A stretch of 9,413 nucleotides of DNA from an uncultured Collinsella sp. (lineage in GTDB: Bacteria; Actinomycetota; Coriobacteriia; Coriobacteriales; Coriobacteriaceae), in contig CABQHR010000060.1 in assembly GCA_902463875.1 (NCBI GenBank), forward strand, positions 1-9,413, written 5' to 3'. The translations under genes and the position numbers were made by a program. Below the pieces are notes generated by a model, which was not told where the DNA came from, searched no databases, and saw nothing but the letters and a program-made list of their open reading frames with translations. Below, in pieces: positions 1 through 6,689 of the stretch. Position 1 is the first letter of the stretch. Each line of letters starts with the position of its first letter.

Positions 1-85
1 GCTCGCCCTTGGGCGGGAACATCTCAAACGAAACGGGTGCGGTGCCCTGGGATGCTGCCTGCTTAAAAACCTCGTCGACGCGCAT
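1..85 (-). CDS. metF: Methylenetetrahydrofolate reductase, N-terminal part (runs off window)
   Basis: Reading leftward from an ATG at 85, 28 codons are visible before the window edge. The peptide contains VSFEMFPPKGE at about residues 18-28. This matches the N-terminal beta strand of the MetF TIM barrel, which usually reads VSFEFFPPK and carries a catalytic Glu. The family reduces 5,10-methylene-THF to 5-methyl-THF for methionine synthesis in the cytosol. An AAAGGAG ribosome binding site sits 6 bases upstream of the ATG and supports this start. The gene is divergent from glnN. Only the first tenth of the protein is seen, so the family call rests on one motif plus a sound start; the rest cannot be judged. 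Confidence 0.83.
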   Translation of the reverse strand, partial: MRVDEVFKQAASQGTAPVSFEMFPPKGE

Positions 86-139
86 ATCGTGCTCCTTTAG
101 ATACGTAATAGTGTGATGTGTTGTAAGGATTCTACAGCA

Positions 140-156
140 CCACTGTGTCACGGTGG
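140..156. promoter_or_regulatory. 17-bp operator-like palindrome upstream of metF
   Basis: CCACTGTG and CACGGTGG form 8-base arms around a single central T, with seven of eight positions symmetric. The site lies about 55 bases upstream of the metF start, where a repressor or activator of metF could bind. No regulator is encoded nearby and I do not recognise the motif, so its role is inferred only from symmetry and position. Confidence 0.3.
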
Positions 157-224
157 AGTTTCACTCGCTATTCGGGGATACCAATCAAAGATGCCTTGCT
201 ATCGACATTCCCTATAGCAGAGCG

Positions 225-300
225 GTCAATCTGGGATGGGGCTATAAAGACTGGTATCTGATGCGAAATACCAGTTAATAGAGCCCCATCCCAAATTGAC
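225..300. repeat. 76-nt nested palindrome between metF and glnN
   Basis: The outer arms 225-246 and 279-300 pair at 20 of 22 positions. An inner hairpin (249-257 with 268-276) continues almost directly inside them and closes on a 10-base loop, 258-267. The fold therefore uses nearly all of the 76 bases. No T-run follows on either strand, so it is not an ordinary intrinsic terminator. It lies between the likely metF and glnN promoter zones, so it may not be in either leader. It could be a small palindromic repeat (MITE or REP-like) or a structured RNA; the sequence alone does not decide. Confidence 0.7.
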
Positions 301-338
301 TACCCTTAAACCATGGGGAGAGGTCTGCAATTTATACA

Positions 339-511
339 GTTGATTGGCTGTTGAGGGCGGCAACGCCGCCGCGATGCGGTAACCTCATTGATTGGTTTCG
401 TGACAGCAACATAACGGTAATGTTGCGGAAACACGACGAGCCTAATCTATGACTCGTTCGTTAGTAATCAACACCGCTTCTCACGCGGTGCCGATACGAA
501 GGGAGTTCCGT
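339..511 (+). promoter_or_regulatory. glnN upstream region/leader with several stem-loops
   Basis: This stretch ahead of glnN holds a direct repeat TTGATTGG (340-347 and 388-395). It also holds a small hairpin GGCG-GCAA-CGCC (356-367) with a GNRA-type loop, a CCGC/GCGG hairpin (369-379), a perfect 7-bp hairpin GCAACAT/ATGTTGC (406-412 with 420-426), and a 6-bp hairpin CACCGC/GCGGTG (472-477 with 485-490) just before the ribosome binding site. A weak promoter is possible, with TTGATT at 388-393 and CATAAC at 410-415 (16-base spacer). GlnN genes are commonly nitrogen-regulated, but I find no GlnR- or AmtR-type operator I can defend and no known riboswitch. Confidence 0.35.
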
Positions 512-2599
512 ATGGCCGAACTTACTGACCGCTTCGGGACCATGGTGTTCTCTGAGGAAGTCATGAAGGACTACCTCCCCAAGGACATTTGGAAGCGCCT
601 TGCTGCAACCCTCGAGGACGGTGAGCCGCTCGACCTGGATGTGGCCAACGCCGTTGCCCACGCCATGAAGGTCTGGGCCATCTCCAAGGGCGCGACGCAC
701 TACGCGCACTGGTTCCAGCCGCTTTCGGGCATTACTTCCGAGAAGCACGACAGCTTCCTCGAGCCCAACCACGACGGCACCGCCATTACCAAGTTTACGG
801 GCAAGAACCTCATCCAGGGCGAGCCTGATGCCTCGAGCTTCCCCAACGGCGGCCTGCGTGCCACCTTCGAGGCCCGTGGCTACACCGCTTGGGATCCCAC
901 CAGCCCCGCCTTTATCAAGGACGATGTCCTGTGCATCCCCACGGCTTTCTGCTCCTACACGGGCGAGGCCCTAGACAAGAAGACCCCGCTGCTGCGTTCC
1001 ATGACCGCGCTCTCGCGTGAGTCCAAGCGCGTTCTGGCGCTGTTTGGCAAGACCCCCAAGAAGGTCGTTCCTTCCGTGGGCGATGAGCAGGAGTACTTCC
1101 TGATCAAGAAGGACGCTTACCGCAAGCGCAGGGACCTGGTCATCACCGGGCGCACCCTCTTTGGTGCTGCTCCCTGCAAGGGCCAGGAGCTCGAGGAGCA
1201 CTACTTTGGCGCTATCCGCCCCACCGTCTCGTCCTATATGAAGGACCTGGACGATGAACTGTGGGCGCTTGGCATTCCTGCCAAGACCAAGCACAACGAG
1301 GTCGCTCCCTGCCAGCATGAGCTCGCCCCTGTCTACGGCGAGGTCAACGAGGCCATCGACCAGAATCTGGTCATGATGGAGAAGATGAAGCTCATCGCCT
1401 CCCGTCACGACTTGGTCTGCCTGCTGCACGAGAAGCCCTTCGAGGGCATCAACGGTTCGGGCAAGCACAATAACTGGTCGCTTGGCACCGAGTCCGAGAA
1501 CCTGCTTGACCCGGGCGACACTCCGCTCGATAACCTGCAGTTCATCGTCTTCCTCACCGCGGTGATCGAGGCCGTCGATAACTATCAGGAGCTCTTGCGC
1601 GCCTCCGTTGCCTCGGCCGGCAACGATCATCGTCTGGGCGCCAACGAGGCTCCTCCGGCGATTATGTCCATCTTCCTGGGCGACCAGCTTACCGAGGTTG
1701 TCGAGAAGATCATCGATGGCAAGGCTTCCGTCCATGCCACGCGCGGCGTGCTCGACCTGGGCGCCGATACCCTGCCCAAGCTGATGCAGGACAACACCGA
1801 CCGCAACCGCACCTCCCCGTTTGCCTTCACCGGCAACAAGTTCGAGTTCCGTGCCTGCGGCTCCGAGCAGAACGTCTCCGACTCCAACCTGGTGCTCGAT
1901 GCCGCCGTGGCCAAGTCGCTCAAGTCCTTCGCCGACGCACTCGAGGGTACGCCCGAGGATAAGTTCCAGGACGCCGCGCTCGAGTACTGCAAGAAGGTGC
2001 TGACCGATCACCAGCGCATCCTGTTCTCCGGCGACGGTTACTCCGACGAGTGGCCCATCGAGGCCGAGAAGCGCGGCCTTGCCAACAACAAGACCACGGC
2101 CGACGCTCTTCCCGCCTTTGTTTCCGATAAGGCCATTGCGCTCTTTGAGGAGACGGGTGTCCTGACCCGCGCCGAGGCCCAGTGCCGCTATGACTGCAAG
2201 CTCGAGAAGTACAACAAGCTCATGAACATCGAGGCTACCACGATGGTTCGCGAGGCGCGTCGTACCTATCGCCCGGTCATTACCGCCTATGCCACCAAGG
2301 TCGCTAAGGGCCTTGAGACTATTCGTGCCGCCGGTGCTGAGGCCGCCATGCAGTGCGAGCAGAACACGCTCAACAAGCTCTGCAACGGTATCACCGCCAT
2401 CAACGACTCCATCAAGGCGCTCGACGCCGTACATCAGAAGGCCGAGGCTCTCGATGGCCAGGAGCAGGCCAACGTATACGCGCACGAGGTCGTTCCCGCT
2501 ATGGATACGCTGCGTGCCGCCGTGGACGCAATGGAGGAGATCGTGGCCGCCGACTACTGGCCGGTTCCGACCTACGACGACATTCTGTTCTACGTGTAG
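512..2599 (+). CDS. glnN: Type III glutamine synthetase
   Basis: A 695-residue protein, the normal size for GSIII and far longer than the ~450-residue GSI. It makes glutamine from glutamate, ammonia and ATP in the cytosol, as a large oligomer in studied members. Visible landmarks are DEQEYFLI at about 191-198 (metal-binding Glu region), [16 protein letters not shown] at about 308-323 (ATP-binding and the conserved GSGKH signature), [14 protein letters not shown] near 380-393, and [16 protein letters not shown] at about 432-447. A GSIII-specific helical C-terminal domain follows. I place the start at the ATG at 512, because GGGAG at 501-505 lies 6 bases upstream and MAELTDRFG begins the conserved region. 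An in-frame ATG at 449 would add 21 unconserved residues and has no ribosome binding site. The gene is transcribed alone and followed by a strong terminator. No broken motif is seen. Confidence 0.96.
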   Translation: MAELTDRFGTMVFSEEVMKDYLPKDIWKRLAATLEDGEPLDLDVANAVAHAMKVWAISKGATHYAHWFQPLSGITSEKHDSFLEPNHDGTAITKFTGKNLIQGEPDASSFPNGGLRATFEARGYTAWDPTSPAFIKDDVLCIPTAFCSYTGEALDKKTPLLRSMTALSRESKRVLALFGKTPKKVVPSVGDEQEYFLIKKDAYRKRRDLVITGRTLFGAAPCKGQELEEHYFGAIRPTVSSYMKDLDDELWALGIPAKTKHNEVAPCQHELAPVYGEVNEAIDQNLVMMEKMKLIASRHDLVCLLHEKPFEGINGSGKHNNWSLGTESENLLDPGDTPLDNLQFIVFLTAVIEAVDNYQELLRASVASAGNDHRLGANEAPPAIMSIFLGDQLTEVVEKIIDGKASVHATRGVLDLGADTLPKLMQDNTDRNRTSPFAFTGNKFEFRACGSEQNVSDSNLVLDAAVAKSLKSFADALEGTPEDKFQDAALEYCKKVLTDHQRILFSGDGYSDEWPIEAEKRGLANNKTTADALPAFVSDKAIALFEETGVLTRAEAQCRYDCKLEKYNKLMNIEATTMVREARRTYRPVITAYATKVAKGLETIRAAGAEAAMQCEQNTLNKLCNGITAINDSIKALDAVHQKAEALDGQEQANVYAHEVVPAMDTLRAAVDAMEEIVAADYWPVPTYDDILFYV

Positions 2600-2629
2600 A
2601 ACGTAACCGACATATCGTCACGGTATTGA

Positions 2630-2666
2630 GCCGGGGTCCGCATCGCGTGGGCCCCGGCTTTTTGTT
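2630..2666 (+). terminator. Rho-independent terminator of glnN
   Basis: Ten-base arms, GCCGGGGTCC (2630-2639) and GGGCCCCGGC (2649-2658), pair with one G-U wobble around a 9-base loop. Five T residues follow immediately, then GTTT. The site lies 30 bases after the glnN stop, so it ends glnN as a single-gene transcript. Confidence 0.92.
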
Positions 2667-2715
2667 TGCGAAGGACGCTTTGGATCCCGCTTTGCAACTG
2701 ATTCGCCCACGCAAT

Positions 2716-2949
2716 AAGGGGCCGTGGGCAAAAACGTCAAATATGAGTACTGTTACAAGCCCTGTAGCATTATCTTTTTACAAAATATGCAGTGTTACGC
2801 AACATATGTCCAAGTACTTAGCTGATAAATGCCTGCAATTCCTCCGCCGTAGGACGCCTTGTGTCCAAATCGCCTTCTGATGGCATGAAATCGCTGTTAC
2901 TAAATTGGTAACAGTACTCATATTTGCTATTTTTTGTCCACGGGCCCTT
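2716..2949. mobile_element. MITE-like element of ~234 bp with ~40-bp terminal inverted repeats
   Basis: The left end (2716-2758) and the right end (2905-2949) are inverted copies of each other. Both begin AAGGG, followed by CCGTGG and a run of five or six A. Both end in the identical 19-base block CAAATATGAGTACTGTTAC (left 2738-2756). Between these blocks, 3-4 bases differ and the spacing shifts by one. The ~147-bp interior has no transposase and no long ORF. The right end also holds its own 7-bp hairpin CTGTTAC/GTAACAG (2894-2900 with 2908-2914). This architecture fits a non-autonomous, trans-mobilised element or a large palindromic repeat. I see no convincing target-site duplication, so the exact ends and the class are uncertain. 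Confidence 0.6.
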
Positions 2950-2974
2950 GGATGACAGTGTGATTTTATGCCTT

Positions 2975-2991
2975 CGGGGTTCGAATCCCGG
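2975..2991 (+). pseudogene. Isolated tRNA T-arm-like sequence (possible tRNA relic)
   Basis: CGGGGTTCGAATCCCGG has the invariant GTTCGAATC T-loop core with three adjacent G-C pairs, as in a tRNA 3' half. No anticodon arm, D arm or acceptor partner lies upstream, and no CCA follows at the expected distance. It could be the 3' remnant of a tRNA gene, an integration scar, or chance. Thirteen bases of it (2978-2990) recur inverted within the neighbouring tRNA-Glu T arm at 3059-3071. Confidence 0.35.
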
Positions 2992-3001
2992 CGTATGGGT
3001 A

Positions 3002-3035
3002 GCAAAAAGCCCGCTACCGAATTGGTAACGGGCTT
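3002..3035 (-). terminator. Rho-independent terminator of tRNA-Glu
   Basis: On the minus strand GCCCGTTACC and GGTAGCGGGC pair with one G-U wobble around AATTC, and five T residues follow. The hairpin begins 12 bases past the CCA end of the tRNA gene, as expected for the end of a single-tRNA transcript. Confidence 0.85.
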
Positions 3036-3046
3036 CACAGATTCTG

Positions 3047-3123
3047 TGGTGCCCCCAGCGGGATTCGAACCCGCGATATCCACCTTGAAAGGGTGGCGTC
3101 CTTGGCCGCTAGACGATGGGGAC
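3047..3123 (-). tRNA. tRNA-Glu (anticodon TTC)
   Basis: On the minus strand the sequence starts GTCCCCA and ends TGGGGGC-A-CCA, giving a 7-bp acceptor stem (one G-U) with an encoded CCA. The D arm starts GTCTAGCGG. The anticodon stem CCACC/GGTGG encloses the loop CTTTCAA, giving anticodon TTC. The T arm is GCGGG-TTCGAAT-CCCGC. Length is 77 with CCA. The overall sequence closely follows bacterial tRNA-Glu. It decodes GAA and GAG. A promoter -10 box and a terminator frame it, so it is transcribed alone. Confidence 0.97.
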
Positions 3124-3133
3124 AGCGGGAAAG

Positions 3134-3160
3134 AGTATAGCAGACTTTTTTGCCGGCGCG
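3134..3160 (-). promoter_or_regulatory. Promoter of tRNA-Glu (extended -10)
   Basis: The minus strand reads TGCTATACT, an extended -10 with TATACT at 3139-3134. It ends 10 bases before the mature tRNA 5' end at 3123, so initiation would fall a few bases ahead of the tRNA. No good -35 is visible at 16-18 bases; the TG extension may compensate. An A-rich tract (AAAAAA on the minus strand) fills the spacer. Confidence 0.55.
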
Positions 3161-3220
3161 TATATCGTTGGTAAACTGGAAAACCACCACACAGGAGCCG
3201 ACTCTCTATCCCGATCTTCA

Positions 3221-3380
3221 AACATCTCAACCTGTAACATCTGGGCGGGCAAATCGGCTCTATGTGTTACAGATCGAGACAAACGGCGGGCATCGGGACG
3301 AACATCTCATTCTGTAACAGTAAGACGACTTTTAACGGTCTAAATGTTACAGATTGAGACAAACTGCCGTGGCAGATCAA
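3221..3380. repeat. Two tandem 80-bp units, each with conserved inverted arms and a variable core
   Basis: Unit 1 is 3221-3300 and unit 2 is 3301-3380. Each carries a left arm ATCTCAnnCTGTAACA (3224-3239; 3304-3319) and a right arm TGTTACAGATyGAGAC (3265-3280; 3345-3360) in inverted orientation. Both arm pairs span exactly 57 bp, and the period between units is exactly 80 bp. The arms pair at 13 or 14 of 16 positions. The ~25-bp cores between the arms are unrelated in sequence. No ORF is credible here. The layout suggests a repeated hairpin or a protein-binding element, perhaps a small palindromic repeat family; I do not recognise it by name. Confidence 0.7.
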
Positions 3381-3385
3381 AATCG

Positions 3386-3412
3386 CCACAAAGGTGCCTG
3401 TCCCCTTTGTGG
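3386..3412 (-). terminator. REP-like palindrome, likely end of the MurT-GatD operon
   Basis: Perfect 9-bp arms CCACAAAGG (3386-3394) and CCTTTGTGG (3404-3412) enclose a 9-base loop. Read on the minus strand, it begins 10 bases after the fusion-gene stop and is followed by CGATTTTGAT, a modest T-rich tail, so it may act as a terminator. The core GGGGACAGGCACC resembles REP sequences I know from diverse bacteria, often linked to RAYT-type transposases; none is encoded here. Confidence 0.6.
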
Positions 3413-3422
3413 TGGTGGGGCG

Positions 3423-5600
3423 TTAGGGGAGGAGCTTCATGGCGGCGTCGTGAGCGGTGCGCTCGTAGGTGTCGTCGAGGGGCTTGAGCGGCAGCAGAGC
3501 TGTGGCCTGCGCATCGCCGCGGCGCTCGAGGGCGTGGGTAATGAGCCAGTCGGCAAGCTCGGGGTTCTTGGGTAGCGCCGGCCCGTGCAGGTACGTGCCG
3601 ATGACGCCCTTGTAGATGAGGCCCTCAAAGCCATCGTCGCCGTTGTTGCCGGTGCCCGCGACGACGGACGTTCCGAGCGGCGTGGCCTCTGTATCGAGCA
3701 GGGTGCGGCCTCCATGGTTCTCGAATCCCACAAAGGGCTCGGGTGCCAGGTCGGTCTTGACGGCGACGTTGCCGATCAGGCGGTCGGAGCCACGCACAGT
3801 CTCGGCGGCAATGACGCCCAGACCCTCGATGCGATCCTCGCCCATATAGTACGAACGGCCGAGCAGCTGATAGCCGCCACAGATGGCAAGCAGCGAGCCG
3901 CCATCCTCAACATAGGCCGCGACCTTGTCTTTTTGAGCGAGCAGTTCATGTGCAACCGCCAGCTGGTCGCGATCGGAGCCACCGCCCATCATAACGATGT
4001 CGGCGTCGGTCAGGTCGAGCGTTTCGCCCATGTGGACTTCGTCCACACGCACGGGAATGCCGCGCCAGGCGCAGCGGCGTTCGAGCGCGATAACGTTGCC
4101 GCCGTCGGCGTAGAGGTTGAGCGCATCGGGATACAGGTAGACGATGCGCAACGGGCGCGAAAGCTCGACCGGCGCAATATCGGTGGGGACAGCGCTACCA
4201 CCGGCGGGCGTTACGGCGCAGGAGACAACCGAGCTCGCATCGGCGCCCTTAAGCTCGTCGAGCTCTTTGACCAGCGGCGGGAAGGCCGTGTAGTTGGCGA
4301 CGGCGTAGAAGGTGTCATCGGCGGCCTCGTCTGCCACGGCGCCGATCGCCTGCGCGACGTCCGAGATAATCGCGGCATCGATGCCGGCGTACTTGAGGCG
4401 TACCTGCATGTCGTGCGCACGCGTGCCTCCGGCAAAGGCGACAAGACCCGGCGTGTCGGCGATGCGCTCAAAGTCGACGTCGTAGATCCACGAGACATCG
4501 TGGCCGTCGGCGTCATTGTCGTTCAGGAAGAAGGCGCAGAGCCTGCCACCTGCCGTTTTAATGGACTGAATCTGTCGATCGAAGCCCACGGGATTCTTGG
4601 CCAGGTTTGCCTCGACGGTGCGGCCGGCAATGTTCCAGCGGCCCATGCGTCCGCCGGCTGGCACGTAGGCATCGAGCGTGGGCTGCAGATGCGCCGCGTC
4701 CACGCCCATCTCGCGCGCCGCAAAGAAGGCGGCGGCAACGTTGTAGACCATGTACAGGCCGTTGTAGCGTGTGGCGATGTGCGTTGCGGGTGCGTCGGTA
4801 TTGGGTCCAAAGACCAAGTCAAATTCGTAGCCGTCGTAGGTAAGCTCAACGTCCGTCACGCGACGGACAAGCGCAGGGCGGGCCCAGCCGCACGAGGGGC
4901 AATGGTAGGCGCCGAGCTGGCCGTATTGCACGTAGTCATACTCCAGCGGCGCGTTGCACTGCGAGCAAAAACGCGAGTCGCTAATGCGATCGGACTCGGT
5001 GCCCGTGGCGCCGTCGATGCCAAAGGCGATGCTCGTGTTGGGAACGCGTGCGGCGATCGCGGCACACAGCGGGTCGTCTGCGTTGTAGATGAGCGTTGTT
5101 GCCGGAGAGAGCTCCAACGCATGGGCAATGACGTCTTGGGTATGGTCGATCTCGCCGTAGCGGTCTAGCTGGTCGCGGAACAGGTTGAGCAGCACGAAGT
5201 ACGTCGGCTTGAGCTTGGGCAGGACGCGCACGGTGTAGAGCTCATCGCATTCAAAAACGCCCACGCGCTTGCCGCCGCCGGCTCGCTTGAGGCCGCTGCG
5301 CGCCTCGAGCAGTGCGCCCACCACGCCCGGCTCCATGTTGTTGCCGGCGCGGTTGCATACCACGGTGGCGCCGCTGGCGGCAACGGCGTCGGCGATGAGG
5401 TTCGAAGTGGTGGTCTTACCGTTGGTGCCGGTGATCACCACGCTGCGGTCGACCAGGCTCGCGAGGTCGCTTAGCAGCTCGGGGTCGATCTTCATGGCGA
5501 TGCGGCCGGGAAGCACGCCACCCTGGCGTTTGAGGACAGAGCGCAGTCCCCAGCGGGCGATATCGCTCGAGGTGCAGGCAAGAGATGAGCGGAAGTTCAT
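3423..5600 (-). CDS. MurT-GatD fusion: lipid II isoglutaminyl synthase (glutamine-hydrolysing)
   Basis: One 725-residue chain joins two proteins that are normally separate. Residues 1 to ~450 are MurT: a Mur-ligase P-loop GTNGKTTTSN at 58-67, a four-Cys zinc ribbon (C212, C215, C234, C237), NLAKNPVGFD at 332-341, and the C-terminal domain with LNDNDADGHDVSWIYD (359-374). D368 there corresponds to the Asp that completes the GatD catalytic triad in Staphylococcus. After an Ala/Ser/Pro-rich linker (~450-482) comes GatD: LNLYADGGN near 495, GGGSDR (539-544), nucleophile C574 in LAICGGYQ, GFENHGGRT near 625-633, and H672 in GTYLHGP. Ammonia from glutamine would amidate D-Glu of lipid II to D-isoglutamine at the cytoplasmic membrane face. 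All key residues are present. A weak ribosome binding site (AGGA) lies 8 bases ahead of the ATG. It is the last gene of the operon, 45 bases after the preceding gene. Confidence 0.95.
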   Translation of the reverse strand: MNFRSSLACTSSDIARWGLRSVLKRQGGVLPGRIAMKIDPELLSDLASLVDRSVVITGTNGKTTTSNLIADAVAASGATVVCNRAGNNMEPGVVGALLEARSGLKRAGGGKRVGVFECDELYTVRVLPKLKPTYFVLLNLFRDQLDRYGEIDHTQDVIAHALELSPATTLIYNADDPLCAAIAARVPNTSIAFGIDGATGTESDRISDSRFCSQCNAPLEYDYVQYGQLGAYHCPSCGWARPALVRRVTDVELTYDGYEFDLVFGPNTDAPATHIATRYNGLYMVYNVAAAFFAAREMGVDAAHLQPTLDAYVPAGGRMGRWNIAGRTVEANLAKNPVGFDRQIQSIKTAGGRLCAFFLNDNDADGHDVSWIYDVDFERIADTPGLVAFAGGTRAHDMQVRLKYAGIDAAIISDVAQAIGAVADEAADDTFYAVANYTAFPPLVKELDELKGADASSVVSCAVTPAGGSAVPTDIAPVELSRPLRIVYLYPDALNLYADGGNVIALERRCAWRGIPVRVDEVHMGETLDLTDADIVMMGGGSDRDQLAVAHELLAQKDKVAAYVEDGGSLLAICGGYQLLGRSYYMGEDRIEGLGVIAAETVRGSDRLIGNVAVKTDLAPEPFVGFENHGGRTLLDTEATPLGTSVVAGTGNNGDDGFEGLIYKGVIGTYLHGPALPKNPELADWLITHALERRGDAQATALLPLKPLDDTYERTAHDAAMKLLP

Positions 5601-5645
5601 GAAGTCGTTCCTAACGTGAATGACATGGTCGGGGCGATCGCGTCG

Positions 5646-6689
5646 CTAAAAGCCGTAGCGGCGCGCAAATTCCTGGGCGAGCTGCGATACATCTTCGCAG
5701 GCGTTGGCCCAGGGGGCAAAGTCGGGGGTGTCCGAGATAATGCCGTCGGCCTCCCAAACTGCCTGGTGCGAAAGATCCCAGGGATCGCGTGGCTCGGGCC
5801 GGCAGGGAAGGTACGGTGTCTGGTACATGGGATTCAGCAAGAAGAACGCGCCACCCTCGCAACGGTTAGCGAACTCACGCAGCGCGCGCGTCGCCGGGCG
5901 CATCTTGTTTGTTTTGAACAGCAAGATCGTGCGGGCGAGCAGGTACCAAGGAGAGTTTTCGAGTGCGTCTGCCCCCACCTGTTCCTCGAGCTGATGCGCC
6001 AGGGCAAAAAAGCCGTCCTGGTCTTCCAGGCGGGCGAGGGCAAGCAATACGGTGCCGGCGGCCCGGGTGGGATAGCCCTCCGTCTTAAGGACACGGCGAG
6101 AATAGTTGGCGGCGGCGCGGTAACGAGCGCTCGCCATGCACAGCTGCGAGATGGCCTCGAGTGTGTGAAGCCACCCGATAAGGGCCGGCTCGCTCACGGT
6201 AAGGTCCGCTGCGGTGACACCGTCGGCCAAAACATTATTGGCCCAGTAGTGCGGGGCCTCCATATCAAACCCGGGCACGCTCTGTTGCAGGTAGTCGGCC
6301 GTGCTCATCTCGAGCTTCATCAGGTCGCCCAGGCAGGCGTCGACGGGCGTGTCCGCCAAAATGATGGCGAGCAGCTGGGCATCGACGGCCAGCGCATCGA
6401 TGCGGACGATCTTGAGCAGCTCATCACGCATATCGTCGAACAAGCGGTTGCGCGTCTGCTCAAACTCCTCGTCGCTGCCCATGTCCTCGATGCGATGGAG
6501 CTCGTCGAGCAGGTGGCGATGAACACCGGCATAGGACAGCAGCGCCTGAGCATGCTCGGACTGCGCATACTTTTGGGGATTCGCGCTAATGTCGTTATGG
6601 ACAAGCTCGCGTGCTGCATCGGTGAGCTCGGGGTGCGACGCCAGATAGGTGCGCTCCAGGTAGGCGGGGATGTAGACGCTCGGATCCAT
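5646..6689 (-). CDS. TPR-like helical protein of unknown function (second of a paralogous pair)
   Basis: A 347-residue, soluble, probably all-helical protein with no signal peptide or membrane segment. It resembles the upstream gene product. DAQLLAIILAD (103-113) aligns with DAQRMLCALTAD there. The segment from about 171 (GWLHTLEAISQ, ARYRAAANYSRRVL, then LLALARLED near 215-222) aligns with its TPR-like core. Both continue with a PW-L-A helix (here PWYLLARTIL at 247-256). The A-x-x-Y/A-helix pairs look like degenerate tetratricopeptide repeats, a scaffold for protein contacts, so no enzymatic role is indicated. Its ATG shares one base with the stop of the upstream gene (TAATG), with GGAGGAG just ahead, so the two are translationally coupled. 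It lies 45 bases before the MurT-GatD gene and is presumably cotranscribed with it. I do not recognise a named family. Confidence 0.85.
   Translation of the reverse strand: MDPSVYIPAYLERTYLASHPELTDAARELVHNDISANPQKYAQSEHAQALLSYAGVHRHLLDELHRIEDMGSDEEFEQTRNRLFDDMRDELLKIVRIDALAVDAQLLAIILADTPVDACLGDLMKLEMSTADYLQQSVPGFDMEAPHYWANNVLADGVTAADLTVSEPALIGWLHTLEAISQLCMASARYRAAANYSRRVLKTEGYPTRAAGTVLLALARLEDQDGFFALAHQLEEQVGADALENSPWYLLARTILLFKTNKMRPATRALREFANRCEGGAFFLLNPMYQTPYLPCRPEPRDPWDLSHQAVWEADGIISDTPDFAPWANACEDVSQLAQEFARRYGF

Noticed and set aside
449..511. An upstream ATG extending glnN by 21 residues
   Set aside because: No ribosome binding site, unconserved peptide and a hairpin within it; the ATG at 512 has GGGAG at ideal distance.
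971..2485. A 504-codon open frame on the minus strand across glnN
   Set aside because: It mirrors the strong GC-ending codon bias of glnN, is Leu/Gly/Val-rich with no motif, and lies wholly inside a gene with clear family signatures.
2778..3230. A 150-codon minus-strand frame across the repeat and tRNA region
   Set aside because: It crosses a tRNA gene, its terminator and an inverted-repeat element, with Cys/Arg/His-rich content and no motif.
3221..3380. A short CRISPR array
   Set aside because: The repeated motif alternates in orientation, is only 16 bases, and no cas gene or further repeat is present; two inverted pairs fit better.
3585..5168. A 527-codon open frame on the plus strand across the MurT-GatD gene
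   Set aside because: It is a codon-bias shadow: low-complexity Gly/Val/Arg content, no family motif, and the opposite strand carries all catalytic residues of MurT and GatD.
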